Shown here piece by piece: positions 47,153 to 57,413 of a stretch of 64,000 nt of DNA. The stretch is from Endotrypanum monterogeii. Taxonomy: Eukaryota > Euglenozoa > Kinetoplastea > Trypanosomatida > Trypanosomatidae. A program made the position numbers and the translations under genes. How positions within the stretch are numbered: the first letter of the stretch is position 1; each line of letters starts with the position of its first letter. The notes below the pieces were generated by a model that was not told where the DNA came from, searched no databases, and saw nothing but the letters and a program-made list of their open reading frames with translations. The stretch is taken from assembly GCA_000333855.2 (NCBI GenBank), contig CM007318.1:1476205-1540204 (forward strand). Direction: 5' to 3'.

Positions 47153-50100
47153 ATGCTCGCCAAGCTTGAGGCTCGCTCGTCGCGCGTGAAGGCGGTTGCG
47201 CTGCACAGCACTGCCACGTGGCTTCTCTGTGGACTGCACAATGGTACCGTGCAGATTTGGGACTATCGAATGAGCACATGTGTGGATACCTACACAGAGC
47301 ATGTCGGCGCAGTACGTGGTGCCGACTTCCATTTGAATCAGCCGCTCTTCGTCACCGGCGGTGATGACTACACAGTGAAGGTGTGGAACTACAAGCTGCG
47401 TCGCTGTCTCTTTACGATGACAGGTCACATGGACTACGTCCGCACAACTTTTTTCCATCACGAGCAGCCTTGGATTCTCTCATGCGCCGACGACTTCACT
47501 ATCCGCATCTGGAATTGGCAGAGCCGCAAGAGCATCGCGTGCCTCCCAGGACACAATCATTACGTCATGTGCGCCCAATTTCACCCGTTCAATGATTTGA
47601 TCGTGTCGGGCAGTCTGGATAAAACAATCCGCGTCTGGGACATATCTGCTTTACGGCACCGAAAGGAGCAGGGCGGCATTACCCAAGATCTTTTGGGCTC
47701 GTCCGATGTGGTAGTTCGTTACGAGCTGGAGGGTCACGAGAAAGGCATCAACTGGGTGGCCTTCCATACCTGTGGCGATCTACTGCTCTCTGCTGCTGAT
47801 GACCGCACAGTGCGCCTGTGGACGATGTCGGGGACATCGTGTTACGTCTCGCGAACGTTCACCGGTCACACCAGCAACGTCTGCTGCGCTGTTTTTTACA
47901 GGAACGACTTCCTTGTGTCTTGCGGAGAGGACCGCTCGATTCGCGTTGTGCATATGTCTACCGGTACAACAGTACAAACATTTCGCCGAGAGGTCGAGCG
48001 CTACTGGATCATGGCAAGCGACTCGGTCCGCAACCTTATTGCCGTTGGGCATGACGCTGGGTTGCAAGTTTTCAAGCTGACGCGAGAGCGACCTGCTTTT
48101 GCTGTTCACAGTGGAACGCAGCTATACTACGCATGCCAGAACAAGCTCCACATGTACAACTTTGTATCCGGGGAAATTAGTTCCTCAACGCTCAACTACC
48201 AGTTTTACCCACCAACGTCGCTTACTTGCTGCCCCACAACCGGAGGGGTGATACTTTCCTACTCCACCGGTGGGCCGCAAGTGGAATGGGTTCCGAAGCC
48301 ATTAGCGACAAGAACGTGTCATGTTGAAGGTACTTTGAAGGGCACGGACGGCGTCTTCTTTGGGGGGCAGAAGATTGCTTTGATAGATGCGAACGGAAAG
48401 ATGTGTATTCACAACGTGGGCAAAGTCGGTGGAAAGCCGCTGCAGACGGATGTCTCATGCAGTCGTATCTTCCCAGGGCCCGTTGGCTGTGTGCTTTACC
48501 AGTCTGAAGAGAAGATTTTTCTTTACCAACTGGCGCAGCATGGCGCTGTGGCAGAGGCTACCGTGCCGGGGGTGAGATATGTCATCTGGGACAAAGACTT
48601 CTCCAAGGTGGCGCTCATAGCGAAGAACGCCGTGACCATAATGACAAAGCGACTTAAGCTTATCACGTCCGTCTCGGAATCCTCAGCTCGAATCAAATCT
48701 GCCGCCTTTGATGAGACGCGCGATGTGATGTATTTCACAACATCAAACCACCTCAAATACTGTTACCTGCGCAATGGCGAGACGAGCACTATCAGTACAC
48801 TAAAAAATCCGGTGTACCTTGTGAGGGCTGTTGGGGATACCATTTATGTGTTAACACGAGACGGTCGTGTTCTGCGCAAGGAACTTGATAACGCAGAGCT
48901 CAACTTCAAACTGAAGCTGGAGCAGCAGTCCTATCGCGCCCTCATTCGCATCATCCAGGAAGGGAAGCTCAAAGGTCAAGCTCTGGTCGGCTACCTGCAC
49001 AAGCACGGACACTCCGAGATCGCTTTGCACTTTGTCCGCGATCAGCTCACGCGGTTCAACCTCGCCATTGAATGTGGTGCCATTGATATTGCCAAGTCGA
49101 CTGCAATAGAGCTCAACCAGCCTGACATCTGGCGACGTCTCGCTGACACTGCCACGCGCTTTGGTAATATCCAGCTGGCCCAGTTTGCGAGTGCCAAGTC
49201 AGGCAGCTACCGGGCTTCTGGTTTGCTTGCCCTTCTCACAGGTAACACTAACTCGATTGCCAATCTTGTGGATACCACACGAGATGACGGCTTCAGGCTC
49301 CATTACAGCATGTACTTGGACGACGCGAAGCGGCGGGTCGAACTTCTTTCCAAGGCAAATCAGCTTCCTCTGGCGTACGTCACCGCTAAATCGAATGGCC
49401 TGGAGGAACTGGCAGCCCAGTTGCTCGAACGGATGGAGCCAGAGGTGGCGAAGCGCGTGCAGGCACAGCAGTTTTATCCTTCCCCGGAGCGTCGGGTAGT
49501 CGAACCAGTCACCGAAAACTGGCCCATGCTACAGGTAGAAGAGTCGCTGTTTGCGCGACTCTTGAAGGAGCCTGGGGAAATTGACGGAATTGCACACCCG
49601 GAGCTTGATGAGGGCCTCGCTCCCGGCGCGGGCTGGGGCGACGACGACGACAACGACGGAGACCTGGCTGATGTAAGTGCCGGTGCTCCCGCCGTTGAGG
49701 CTGCTTCTGGCGACGGCGAGGAGGATGGTGGATGGGATGTGGATCTTGATATCGAAGTGCCGACTGCACTCGGTCCCGTTGCAGGTGGCAAAGATGCAAG
49801 CGTTGGCTATCTCGTGCCACGTGAGCGCCCGCCAATCACGCAGTCGTGGGTGGACGCATACACACTCCCCGCGTTTCATGTCGCCGCAGGTTCTTTTGTA
49901 ACCGCACTGCAGTTGCTGCGTCGTCAAATTGGCTTGGCAGATCCGACGCCACTAAAGCCTTATTTTATGCAGCTCTGGGCGGCAGTAAATGGCTGCAGGC
50001 CTATACCTATCGGCCCATGTACTGTTTTCTCGATGTCCACGCACCCGCCGGACATCGACACGGATACGCGCAACGCTCCCGCTCTGCCAAACTTCCTGCC

Positions 50101-50743
50101 AGTGCTGGCCGAGAAGCTACGGGTCGGTTACCAGCTGTTTGTCGAGGGAAAGTTTGCGGAAGCACTAGATGTCTTCCGCAGCATTTTGCACCTGGCCGTC
50201 GTGACCGTTGTTCGAGACGACCAGCAGTTAGCGACGTTTCGTGAAATCATGGTGACTTCGGCCGAGTATACGCGTGCTCTGACGCTGCAGCTGCATTTAC
50301 GCACCCTGGACGCATCCTCTGTTGAGTCGCTCCTCCTGGCATTGTACTTTACACATTTCCGTCTACACCGCGCGCATCTTACGTTGGCTTTGTCGCAGGC
50401 AATGAGTAAGGCCTATAAGCAGAAGAACATCAAGACAGCAGCCGAAGTTGCGCGTCGACTGATGGAGCAGGATCCGCCAGCAAAGAGGGCACAGCAGGCT
50501 TCCGCAATCATCGCTGAAGCCGACCGTAACCCCACTGACGCCGTTCAACTCGACTATGACGAGCGAAATCCTTTCATCTTGTGCTCTGTTAGCCACAAGC
50601 CACTCTACAAGGGTGTCGTAAACCCACTGCGATGCAGTTTCTGCCTGTCACCCGCTGACCAGCTCTTTAAAGAAGCGATGTGCCCTGTGTGCAAATTGGC
50701 CAAGATTGGCGTGGACTGCGCTGGTCTCGCTCATCGCATTTGA
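47153..50743 (+). CDS. COPA: Coatomer alpha subunit (alpha-COP)
   Basis: 1196 residues. Six or more WD40 repeats occupy about 1-320 (TWLLCGLHNGTVQIWDYR, FVTGGDDYTVKVWNYK, WILSCADDFTIRIWNW, LIVSGSLDKTIRVWD and others), followed by a second beta-propeller region to about 590 and an alpha-solenoid. An acidic run (GWGDDDDNDGDL and more) lies at about 825-865, typical of the alpha-COP linker. The C-terminal domain (about 890-1196), which holds epsilon-COP, ends in a Cys-rich patch with CSFCLSPA and CPVCKLAKIGVDCAGL. COPI coats Golgi-to-ER vesicles and reads KKXX signals. Length and domain order are those of the family. Confidence 0.97.
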   Translation: MLAKLEARSSRVKAVALHSTATWLLCGLHNGTVQIWDYRMSTCVDTYTEHVGAVRGADFHLNQPLFVTGGDDYTVKVWNYKLRRCLFTMTGHMDYVRTTFFHHEQPWILSCADDFTIRIWNWQSRKSIACLPGHNHYVMCAQFHPFNDLIVSGSLDKTIRVWDISALRHRKEQGGITQDLLGSSDVVVRYELEGHEKGINWVAFHTCGDLLLSAADDRTVRLWTMSGTSCYVSRTFTGHTSNVCCAVFYRNDFLVSCGEDRSIRVVHMSTGTTVQTFRREVERYWIMASDSVRNLIAVGHDAGLQVFKLTRERPAFAVHSGTQLYYACQNKLHMYNFVSGEISSSTLNYQFYPPTSLTCCPTTGGVILSYSTGGPQVEWVPKPLATRTCHVEGTLKGTDGVFFGGQKIALIDANGKMCIHNVGKVGGKPLQTDVSCSRIFPGPVGCVLYQSEEKIFLYQLAQHGAVAEATVPGVRYVIWDKDFSKVALIAKNAVTIMTKRLKLITSVSESSARIKSAAFDETRDVMYFTTSNHLKYCYLRNGETSTISTLKNPVYLVRAVGDTIYVLTRDGRVLRKELDNAELNFKLKLEQQSYRALIRIIQEGKLKGQALVGYLHKHGHSEIALHFVRDQLTRFNLAIECGAIDIAKSTAIELNQPDIWRRLADTATRFGNIQLAQFASAKSGSYRASGLLALLTGNTNSIANLVDTTRDDGFRLHYSMYLDDAKRRVELLSKANQLPLAYVTAKSNGLEELAAQLLERMEPEVAKRVQAQQFYPSPERRVVEPVTENWPMLQVEESLFARLLKEPGEIDGIAHPELDEGLAPGAGWGDDDDNDGDLADVSAGAPAVEAASGDGEEDGGWDVDLDIEVPTALGPVAGGKDASVGYLVPRERPPITQSWVDAYTLPAFHVAAGSFVTALQLLRRQIGLADPTPLKPYFMQLWAAVNGCRPIPIGPCTVFSMSTHPPDIDTDTRNAPALPNFLPVLAEKLRVGYQLFVEGKFAEALDVFRSILHLAVVTVVRDDQQLATFREIMVTSAEYTRALTLQLHLRTLDASSVESLLLALYFTHFRLHRAHLTLALSQAMSKAYKQKNIKTAAEVARRLMEQDPPAKRAQQASAIIAEADRNPTDAVQLDYDERNPFILCSVSHKPLYKGVVNPLRCSFCLSPADQLFKEAMCPVCKLAKIGVDCAGLAHRI

Positions 50744-51772
50744 AACGAAACAATTCTAAGTGGCACATTTCTAGTTCAACGCCCCCCCCCTCTATGGTGT
50801 GCGATGAATGCTTATCTTCCCTCTCGTCTCTGCTTCCATGGGCTATGTGATTCTCTCAACCTGCAGGGTAATGGGGACACATTGATGCACGACGAGCAGG
50901 CGCTGCAGCTCTGCTGCGTTTGGGCCGTCCCTTGGACTCCTCCACCGTTTTCGTTCTCGAATCCTTCTGGATGTTTTTCCAGCTGAACTTTAAAAAACCC
51001 TCGTGTCTCTTCGTATCTACACGTTTTTTATTTATTTATATTTTCATTTATTTCTTCTCCCGTAGTTGTGGTGAAGGTGCTCGGATGATTTCAAAGGCGA
51101 CGACAAGACTCTCTCAAGGTCTCCTATCCTTCAGATTTTTCCCTGGTAAGCCGCCTTTTGGAGAGTTGGAGATAGTGTGATGGTGTGCCTCGAAAAACGA
51201 TTTCAATATTTCTCACCCTGTGTTATTGTTATTCGTCGCTGTGGACGTGTGTGCGTTACCGTGGCTGCACTGTGAGTGTAGTAATGCCTAGGAAAATATG
51301 AAGTGGTGGGGAAAGGCGAGGGGTCGTGCGGTGTCCCAAACTGGCCCCACTTCCCTGGTTCGCAGACGTTTTTCTCTGATGTGTAACAGACATGAAAATC
51401 CCGTTCACAATTTTTAATTGGTGTACGTCGTTGTTGAAAGCTAGAATACGTATGGTGCTCCCGTCGCTGGCCGCGCTCCCTACTCTTACTCTTCTCTCCG
51501 TGATCTGCCAGAGGGATGTAGTTAAAGAGTGGGAGGGCTGGGGATTGGAAAAGCAGCACCAGTGGGGAGGTTGTTGGGGTACTACACTTGTTTCTTCACC
51601 TTTTCTTGTGCGACGATTCCCATGCCTGTAATATCAAGTAACTATGTCACCCTACAAACGTGTGGAAGTGCTGGGTGAAGTCTTCCCTTGCTCAGTTGAG
51701 CTTCAGCGCGGGTGTGGTGGAGTTATGGCTTCCTCGGGACGAACACCTCCATTATGCACATAACAAAAACTG

Positions 51773-51810
<38 letters not shown>

Positions 51811-52000
51811 TCACTCATCGCTCTTGATCTGCCTCGGCTTCCTCTCTGTTAGACATTATTGTCCCTCAGCGGAATAAAAAAAAAAAAACGTTTTCTCATA
51901 GGAACTTCGCTGCGGGAGTACATAACGAATCTTCTTCCGCGAGCGTCTCGTAGAAAGGCTTTGCGTTGGTCTGATACCCCTGTAGATCACTTTGACGACA
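50744..52000. other. Intergenic spacer
   Basis: No recognised gene. ATTTA-rich sequence lies at 51027-51050 in the putative alpha-COP 3' UTR, a compound (TA)n run at 51773-51811 and an A run at 51878-51889. The duplicated block begins at 51936. Confidence 0.55.
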
Positions 52001-52356
52001 ATGACAAGCTGGAATCAAAGGATGGCCAAGATGGCCTTCAGGCGGTCCAAATTTCGCCGCCTAGCGTGGGGTGATGGTGATCCGTACCCCTACACACCAC
52101 GCGCCACTTTTCGGTACCAGTGGGATGATTGGCCGATGTGGGAGAAGGTGTGGCACCTGGCTGTTGGCATGCTAGGGATTGAGTTCGCCGTCTGGGCGTA
52201 CTACTCGAAACTAAACAGTCGCATGGACTGGGCACGCGAGGAGGCGCTGCGTCGCATGCGTTTACGCCGCGATGCACAAGAGCTGATGATTCTCGAGGGC
52301 GAGACATTTCCTAGCGATATCCAGCCAGCGCGCCACTGAAGTTGTATGCTCAGTGC
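51936..52356 (+). repeat. Duplicated 421-bp block, copy 1
   Basis: Apparently identical to 54501-54921 (offset 2565). It holds the complete 112-residue gene with 65 bases upstream and 17 downstream. The ends are sharp: the flanking sequences share nothing. Confidence 0.95.
52001..52339 (+). CDS. Small single-membrane-segment protein, copy 1
   Basis: 112 residues from the ATG at 52001; an in-frame TTG 9 bases upstream was not used. The N-terminus is basic (QRMAKMAFRRSKFRR), followed by an aromatic stretch, one hydrophobic helix at about 50-68 (VWHLAVGMLGIEFAVWAYY), and a charged amphipathic helix (WAREEALRRMRLRRDAQEL). The layout resembles small accessory subunits of mitochondrial inner-membrane complexes, but no family was recognised. 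The product is identical to that of the copy at 54566. Confidence 0.8.
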   Translation: MTSWNQRMAKMAFRRSKFRRLAWGDGDPYPYTPRATFRYQWDDWPMWEKVWHLAVGMLGIEFAVWAYYSKLNSRMDWAREEALRRMRLRRDAQELMILEGETFPSDIQPARH

Positions 52357-52950
52357 AACGGTCTGCACTTTTCCGCCTTCCCAGGAGGCGTCTACCCTAC
52401 AACGTACGTTTTCTGAAATTATCATATCGTGTTAAAATACAAAGATCAGGGACGTTCTTTGCCCAATGCTGATATTCAAAGCAACTTATGCGGAGGGAAA
52501 ACACCGTGTACTTGTGCCTTTTGTGTCTCGGTGGGTTCTGGCAACACAGGGTGAATTTGCATTGGCGCTCAGGTGTCTTGGTGGTCGTATAGTATGGCCC
52601 ACTACCGTTCCTGTATCTTAAAAGGGTCAACACAGTACTAGGGAAGCGCTCAGTAAACATCCAACGGTTCAGCGTCGGCATGTCGTCTGTATCACTCGCA
52701 GTATGTATGGGTGATTCGTTGATCCCTCCATCTCCCGACCTTCTGTAAACTCTGTGAGTTCTATCACTCTCGAGAAATCGTTTACAATACACATCTGCCT
52801 CCTTTTCCTCTTTCTGCCTCGGCACTACATCGCACCGCACATTCCAATACCGTGGCAGCAATACCTTCACGTCTTTTCGCTTCACCTGCATCTCTCTTAC
52901 TCATTTCCCCTCGACCAAGAAAGGATAGCTTATCACGTTACCGTCGTTTT
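52340..52950. other. Spacer before the assembly gap
   Basis: About 510 bases of sequence with no recognised gene, then from 52867 a segment homologous to the 5' flank of the PSMB4 gene. A long antisense open frame (52397-52891) has no recognised content and is treated as chance. Confidence 0.5.
52867..52950 (+). repeat. Left gap flank matching PSMB4 5' flank
   Basis: 84 bases that match 56544-56627 with two differences (TCATTT against TCGCTT). The copy at 56544 lies about 125-205 bases before the PSMB4 start. Confidence 0.93.
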
Positions 52951-53889
52951 NNNNNNNNNNNNNNNNNNNNNNNNNNNNNNNNNNNNNNNNNNNNNNNNNN
53001 NNNNNNNNNNNNNNNNNNNNNNNNNNNNNNNNNNNNNNNNNNNNNNNNNNNNNNNNNNNNNNNNNNNNNNNNNNNNNNNNNNNNNNNNNNNNNNNNNNNN
53101 NNNNNNNNNNNNNNNNNNNNNNNNNNNNNNNNNNNNNNNNNNNNNNNNNNNNNNNNNNNNNNNNNNNNNNNNNNNNNNNNNNNNNNNNNNNNNNNNNNNN
53201 NNNNNNNNNNNNNNNNNNNNNNNNNNNNNNNNNNNNNNNNNNNNNNNNNNNNNNNNNNNNNNNNNNNNNNNNNNNNNNNNNNNNNNNNNNNNNNNNNNNN
53301 NNNNNNNNNNNNNNNNNNNNNNNNNNNNNNNNNNNNNNNNNNNNNNNNNNNNNNNNNNNNNNNNNNNNNNNNNNNNNNNNNNNNNNNNNNNNNNNNNNNN
53401 NNNNNNNNNNNNNNNNNNNNNNNNNNNNNNNNNNNNNNNNNNNNNNNNNNNNNNNNNNNNNNNNNNNNNNNNNNNNNNNNNNNNNNNNNNNNNNNNNNNN
53501 NNNNNNNNNNNNNNNNNNNNNNNNNNNNNNNNNNNNNNNNNNNNNNNNNNNNNNNNNNNNNNNNNNNNNNNNNNNNNNNNNNNNNNNNNNNNNNNNNNNN
53601 NNNNNNNNNNNNNNNNNNNNNNNNNNNNNNNNNNNNNNNNNNNNNNNNNNNNNNNNNNNNNNNNNNNNNNNNNNNNNNNNNNNNNNNNNNNNNNNNNNNN
53701 NNNNNNNNNNNNNNNNNNNNNNNNNNNNNNNNNNNNNNNNNNNNNNNNNNNNNNNNNNNNNNNNNNNNNNNNNNNNNNNNNNNNNNNNNNNNNNNNNNNN
53801 NNNNNNNNNNNNNNNNNNNNNNNNNNNNNNNNNNNNNNNNNNNNNNNNNNNNNNNNNNNNNNNNNNNNNNNNNNNNNNNNNNNNNNNNN
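52951..53889. other. Assembly gap (939 N)
   Basis: Unsequenced. Its two flanks match the two sides of the PSMB4 gene, where the intervening distance is 863 bases, so the gap most probably contains another PSMB4 copy. Confidence 0.99.
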
Positions 53890-53971
53890 ATATGTTGACG
53901 CTTTGCGGTGCTGTCGATTCTTTCTTTCTCTCTTCCTGATCCCACGTGCATCGCGCTCCTCCTCAGATGAC
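53890..53971 (+). repeat. Right gap flank matching PSMB4 3' flank
   Basis: 82 bases identical to 57491-57572, which begin about 77 bases after the PSMB4 stop codon. Similarity ends sharply at the GATGAC on both sides. Confidence 0.95.
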
Positions 53972-54565
53972 TTCTGCTGCTTTTTGTGATGGATTGAAGA
54001 AATGTGGTACGAGTACTACTAAAGTATCACCGTTGAAAGAAGGTATCATCATTAGATCGGTATATTATTGCCCCCCTTCCCCCTGAGCTGTTAGGCGAAG
54101 GGAATGGTGCTGATCATGGCAAGTGTGTTCGTGTACGCTGTTGCCGAGGTGTGAGGGGCACGCAAATATGTAAGGGGAGTATTTTCGAAAATACAAAAAA
54201 AAAAGACATCATCTTAGATCCATGAAGATACCTATTAGGGTCCAGGAGTATTGGACGAACCCGTATGAAAACAAGGGCACCCATGAGGTTCTCGTCAAGC
54301 GTTGTTAGCAGCAGGCTCTGCATCCTCCTCATCTTCGTAGCGTTTGCCGGCTATCCCTTTTTTTTTTGTCCTCCGTATCGCTGTTTTTACTCAACGGAAA
54401 AGCTTAAGAGGCTGCAGACAAAGCATTCCTCTTTTCCACATTATTTGGGGCGTTCAGCATTGAGCGTTATTCGGTGAGGGTCCGTCCCGAAGACAGTACC
54501 TCCGCGAGCGTCTCGTAGAAAGGCTTTGCGTTGGTCTGATACCCCTGTAGATCACTTTGACGACA
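53972..54565. other. Spacer between gap and second small-gene copy
   Basis: No gene recognised. T run at 54358-54368 and A run at 54194-54204. The duplicated block starts at 54501. Confidence 0.5.
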
Positions 54566-54921
54566 ATGACAAGCTGGAATCAAAGGATGGCCAAGATGGC
54601 CTTCAGGCGGTCCAAATTTCGCCGCCTAGCGTGGGGTGATGGTGATCCGTACCCCTACACACCACGCGCCACTTTTCGGTACCAGTGGGATGATTGGCCG
54701 ATGTGGGAGAAGGTGTGGCACCTGGCTGTTGGCATGCTAGGGATTGAGTTCGCCGTCTGGGCGTACTACTCGAAACTAAACAGTCGCATGGACTGGGCAC
54801 GCGAGGAGGCGCTGCGTCGCATGCGTTTACGCCGCGATGCACAAGAGCTGATGATTCTCGAGGGCGAGACATTTCCTAGCGATATCCAGCCAGCGCGCCA
54901 CTGAAGTTGTATGCTCAGTGC
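54501..54921 (+). repeat. Duplicated 421-bp block, copy 2
   Basis: Second copy of the block at 51936-52356, including the whole 112-residue gene. Complete identity over 421 bases points to recent duplication, gene conversion or an assembly artefact beside the gap. Confidence 0.95.
54566..54904 (+). CDS. Small single-membrane-segment protein, copy 2
   Basis: Identical in sequence to the gene at 52001, with the same 65-base leader. 112 residues, one hydrophobic helix at about 50-68. Here it is followed by QDPR and PSMB4, whereas copy 1 is followed directly by the PSMB4-flank sequence and the gap. Confidence 0.8.
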   Translation: MTSWNQRMAKMAFRRSKFRRLAWGDGDPYPYTPRATFRYQWDDWPMWEKVWHLAVGMLGIEFAVWAYYSKLNSRMDWAREEALRRMRLRRDAQELMILEGETFPSDIQPARH

Positions 54922-55490
54922 GAGGGTAGTTGTCCGGTACATTTCTGCTACGCTTTCGGGTAGGACGGTGAGGCTAACGACGCACCTCGCCTTTTGTTTT
55001 TATTCAACTTTTTGTACGGCAGGCAACTTCTCTGTTTCCTTTGTATATTTTTTCTATCATTGGTGAAAGCGTAGAGATACCTGATATATTTTTTCCCTTC
55101 TGCACACCATGCAATGCTCTGCACTCCAGTCAAGTATCGAGAAGTCAACAGCAGGTCCGATTGGCTGTCATGTACAAATCGGGTATATAATTCTGTACTG
55201 TCTCCACAGGTATAAGTATTGTTATCTTTGTGTGTCCAACATAGTGAATAGGTTTGTACGGTAATACCTCAGAACATATCTTTTCGATGACCATGAAACA
55301 ATTGTCTTCCTGCCTCGTCACTACTCGTCTGTATTCGTGAATATTTTGCTTGTTTTGCCGCGAGTAAGCCTATCGACGCACGCATTCGTACTGGGAGCCC
55401 TTTGTTGCATCTAGTAATTTATCGACACAACCTTTCTGAGCTGGTTTCCACTCTTCCTCAATCATAGTTACGCTAGGTGTCATCATTGCC
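54905..55490. other. Intergenic spacer
   Basis: 586 bases, no recognised gene. T-rich patches near 55000-55050 and 55085-55095; pyrimidine-rich CCACTCTTCCTCA at about 55447-55460 before QDPR with TAG acceptors after it. Confidence 0.55.
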
Positions 55491-56180
55491 ATGAAAAACG
55501 CACTACTTATTGGTGCTCGCGGTGGCCTGGGTCGTGTCGTTTCAAACACCTTTGCGAGGAATGGATGGTCAGTCATCGGTGTGGATGTATTAAGTCCCAC
55601 TAGGCAAGAAGATTGCCTTCTGAATGTAAGCTCTGTTGCTTCTATCGAACAACTGCAACAGACCTACCTCGAAGCGGTTGCCGGACTCAAGGTCAATGCA
55701 GTGATTAATGTGGCAGGCGGCTGGGCAGGAGGCTCCGTGAAAGACCCCACCACTGCCGCATCCACAGAGCTGATGCTCAGGCAGTCTCTCTTCTCTTCCA
55801 TCGCAGCGGCACATGTATTCAGTTCACAGGGTGAACGTGGTGCGCTTCTTCTTCTGACCGGTGCAGCTGCAGCAGTGAAATCTACACCAGGCATGATCGG
55901 ATACGGTGTAGCCAAGTCTGCTGTTCATTTTCTTTGCGAATCCGTTGCAGCCGATCCATCGGTGTTGCCGCAAGATGCGAGCGTTCTGGCCATTCTCCCC
56001 ACGATTCTTGACACCCCGGGGAATAGAACCGCAATGCCTAATGTGGACAACTCTACGTGGACACCACTCGACGACGTCGCCAAGCAAATACTGGAGTGGA
56101 GCAGTGGATGCAATCGTCCTCCCAGTGGCTCCCTAGTCAAGATAATTACAGAAAATTCAAAAACACGTTTCTTTGTTTAG
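55491..56180 (+). CDS. QDPR: Quinonoid dihydropteridine reductase
   Basis: 229 residues, a short-chain dehydrogenase. The nucleotide site is GARGGLGR at 8-15, followed by GVDV. The QDPR-specific segment VAGGWAGGSVK is present, as are TPGMIGYGVAKSAVHFLC with the catalytic Y138-x3-K142, ILPTILDTPGNRTAMP, and WTPLDDVAKQILEW with NRPPSGSLVKI, all matching the mammalian enzyme along the full length. It reduces quinonoid dihydrobiopterin to tetrahydrobiopterin using NADH, regenerating cofactor for pterin-dependent hydroxylases in the cytosol; pteridine recycling is important in Leishmania. It sits inside the duplicated module but is missing between the small gene and PSMB4 flank in copy 1. Confidence 0.95.
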   Translation: MKNALLIGARGGLGRVVSNTFARNGWSVIGVDVLSPTRQEDCLLNVSSVASIEQLQQTYLEAVAGLKVNAVINVAGGWAGGSVKDPTTAASTELMLRQSLFSSIAAAHVFSSQGERGALLLLTGAAAAVKSTPGMIGYGVAKSAVHFLCESVAADPSVLPQDASVLAILPTILDTPGNRTAMPNVDNSTWTPLDDVAKQILEWSSGCNRPPSGSLVKIITENSKTRFFV

Positions 56181-56750
56181 AAAAAAAAGGACTCAAGACT
56201 AGCTTGATAACCATGAACAATTTCTCTTTATGCCATCCCCACACCCTATGTCTTCCTCTACATTCGCGGTTACAGTTTTTTTTTCAATTTTATACATCTG
56301 GTCTGTGTGTGCAACCCCCCCCCCCAAAAAAAAAAAAAAAACAATTCTGTGCTTCCATGCGCTGGCCTTGGCACCTTTTGTTCTCCCTCTCTGTACGTGA
56401 CCTAGAAACTTTTTTCCCACCCCGGTCACGTAGCGCACACTGCCCTTTTGCACATCAGCGTAAACATATCTGCTTATCTACGTTGAAAAGGAAGACCTGC
56501 GACAAAATAATTTCTCATTTTATCGCCAACAATTTTCCTCTTCTCACGTCTTTTCGCTTCACCTGCATCTCTCTTACTCGCTTCCCCTCGACCAAGAAAG
56601 GATAGCTTATCACGTTACCGTCGTTTTTTATTTTGACTGCCTCTTGGGTTTCAGCGCACTTCAATACGCAACGAGGTGCTGGTAATCACGCAGTCCTGTA
56701 TCTCCTCCCACTCCCACTCCCACTCCCCCTCCTCTTCTCGGTCGTGGAGA
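56181..56750. other. Intergenic spacer, 5' flank of PSMB4
   Basis: Contains T run 56277-56285, a C run and A run at 56318-56341, and from 56544 the segment repeated at the left gap flank. A (CTCCCA)n-like repeat at 56701-56730 lies just before the start codon. Confidence 0.6.
56544..56627 (+). repeat. PSMB4 5' flank copy of the gap-left repeat
   Basis: Matches 52867-52950 with two differences; the match could continue further, since its partner runs into the gap. Confidence 0.93.
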
Positions 56751-57413
56751 ATGGCGTCTGGCGGCTCTGTCATCGCAATCAAGTACAATGGCGGTGTGCT
56801 GATGGCAGCGGACACGCTGCTGTCGTACGGGTCTCTCGCAAAGTGGCCCAATATACCGCGCATTAAGCTGCTCGGAAATCACAATGCTGTCTGCGCTACT
56901 GGAGACTACGCCGACTTTCAGATGATGACAAAGCGGGTGGAAGAGACCATTGAACACCGGAGGATGTACCACAATGTAGACGACCTGAACCCAAGCGAAG
57001 TCTTCAGCTACTTGCACCGTTGCATCTATCAGAAGCGCTGCGACTTTGAGCCGTGTATGTGTCAGATGGTCTTTGTTGGCACCCGCCACGGCGAGACTTT
57101 CCTGGCGGCTGTGGATGACATCGGCACGCGCTGGGAGGATGACTGCGTCGCCACCGGCTATGGTAGTCATATCGCCCTGCCGTTACTGAGACAGGCGGTA
57201 GAGCAGAACCCTGGTGGCTTGTCGCACGCAGAGGCGTCGCGCATCCTCACCGACTGCCTTCGTGTGCTGTTTTACCGTGAGTGTCGTGCCATCAACAAGT
57301 TCCAGATTGCTGACGCAGCGGAAGACGGCGTTCGCATTAGTGAGCCTTTTGACGTGGAAACCAATTGGGAGTACGAGGGCTACCGCTTCGAGAAGACAGC
57401 CATCATTCGCTGA
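56751..57413 (+). CDS. PSMB4: Proteasome subunit beta type-4 (beta-7)
   Basis: 220 residues from the ATG at 56751 (MASGGSVIAIKYNGG); the frame goes further upstream only through a GTG. The sequence follows PSMB4/Pre4 closely: GGVLMAADTLLSYGSLAK, ATGDYADFQ, VATGYGSHIALPLLRQ, CLRVLFYRECRAINKFQIA and VETNWEYEGYRF (family ETNWDIA). GDYADFQ and ETNW separate beta-7 from other beta subunits. Beta-7 is a structural, non-catalytic subunit of the 20S core, and no propeptide with a mature N-terminal Thr is seen. A second copy is probably hidden in the gap upstream. Confidence 0.93.
   Translation: MASGGSVIAIKYNGGVLMAADTLLSYGSLAKWPNIPRIKLLGNHNAVCATGDYADFQMMTKRVEETIEHRRMYHNVDDLNPSEVFSYLHRCIYQKRCDFEPCMCQMVFVGTRHGETFLAAVDDIGTRWEDDCVATGYGSHIALPLLRQAVEQNPGGLSHAEASRILTDCLRVLFYRECRAINKFQIADAAEDGVRISEPFDVETNWEYEGYRFEKTAIIR

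Noticed and set aside
52397..52891. Antisense open frame of 164 codons before the gap
   Set aside because: Opposite to all real genes, no recognisable domain, and its start overlaps the repeated PSMB4 flank.
52754..53989. Long open frames running through the N gap
   Set aside because: They exist only because N codons are not read as stops.
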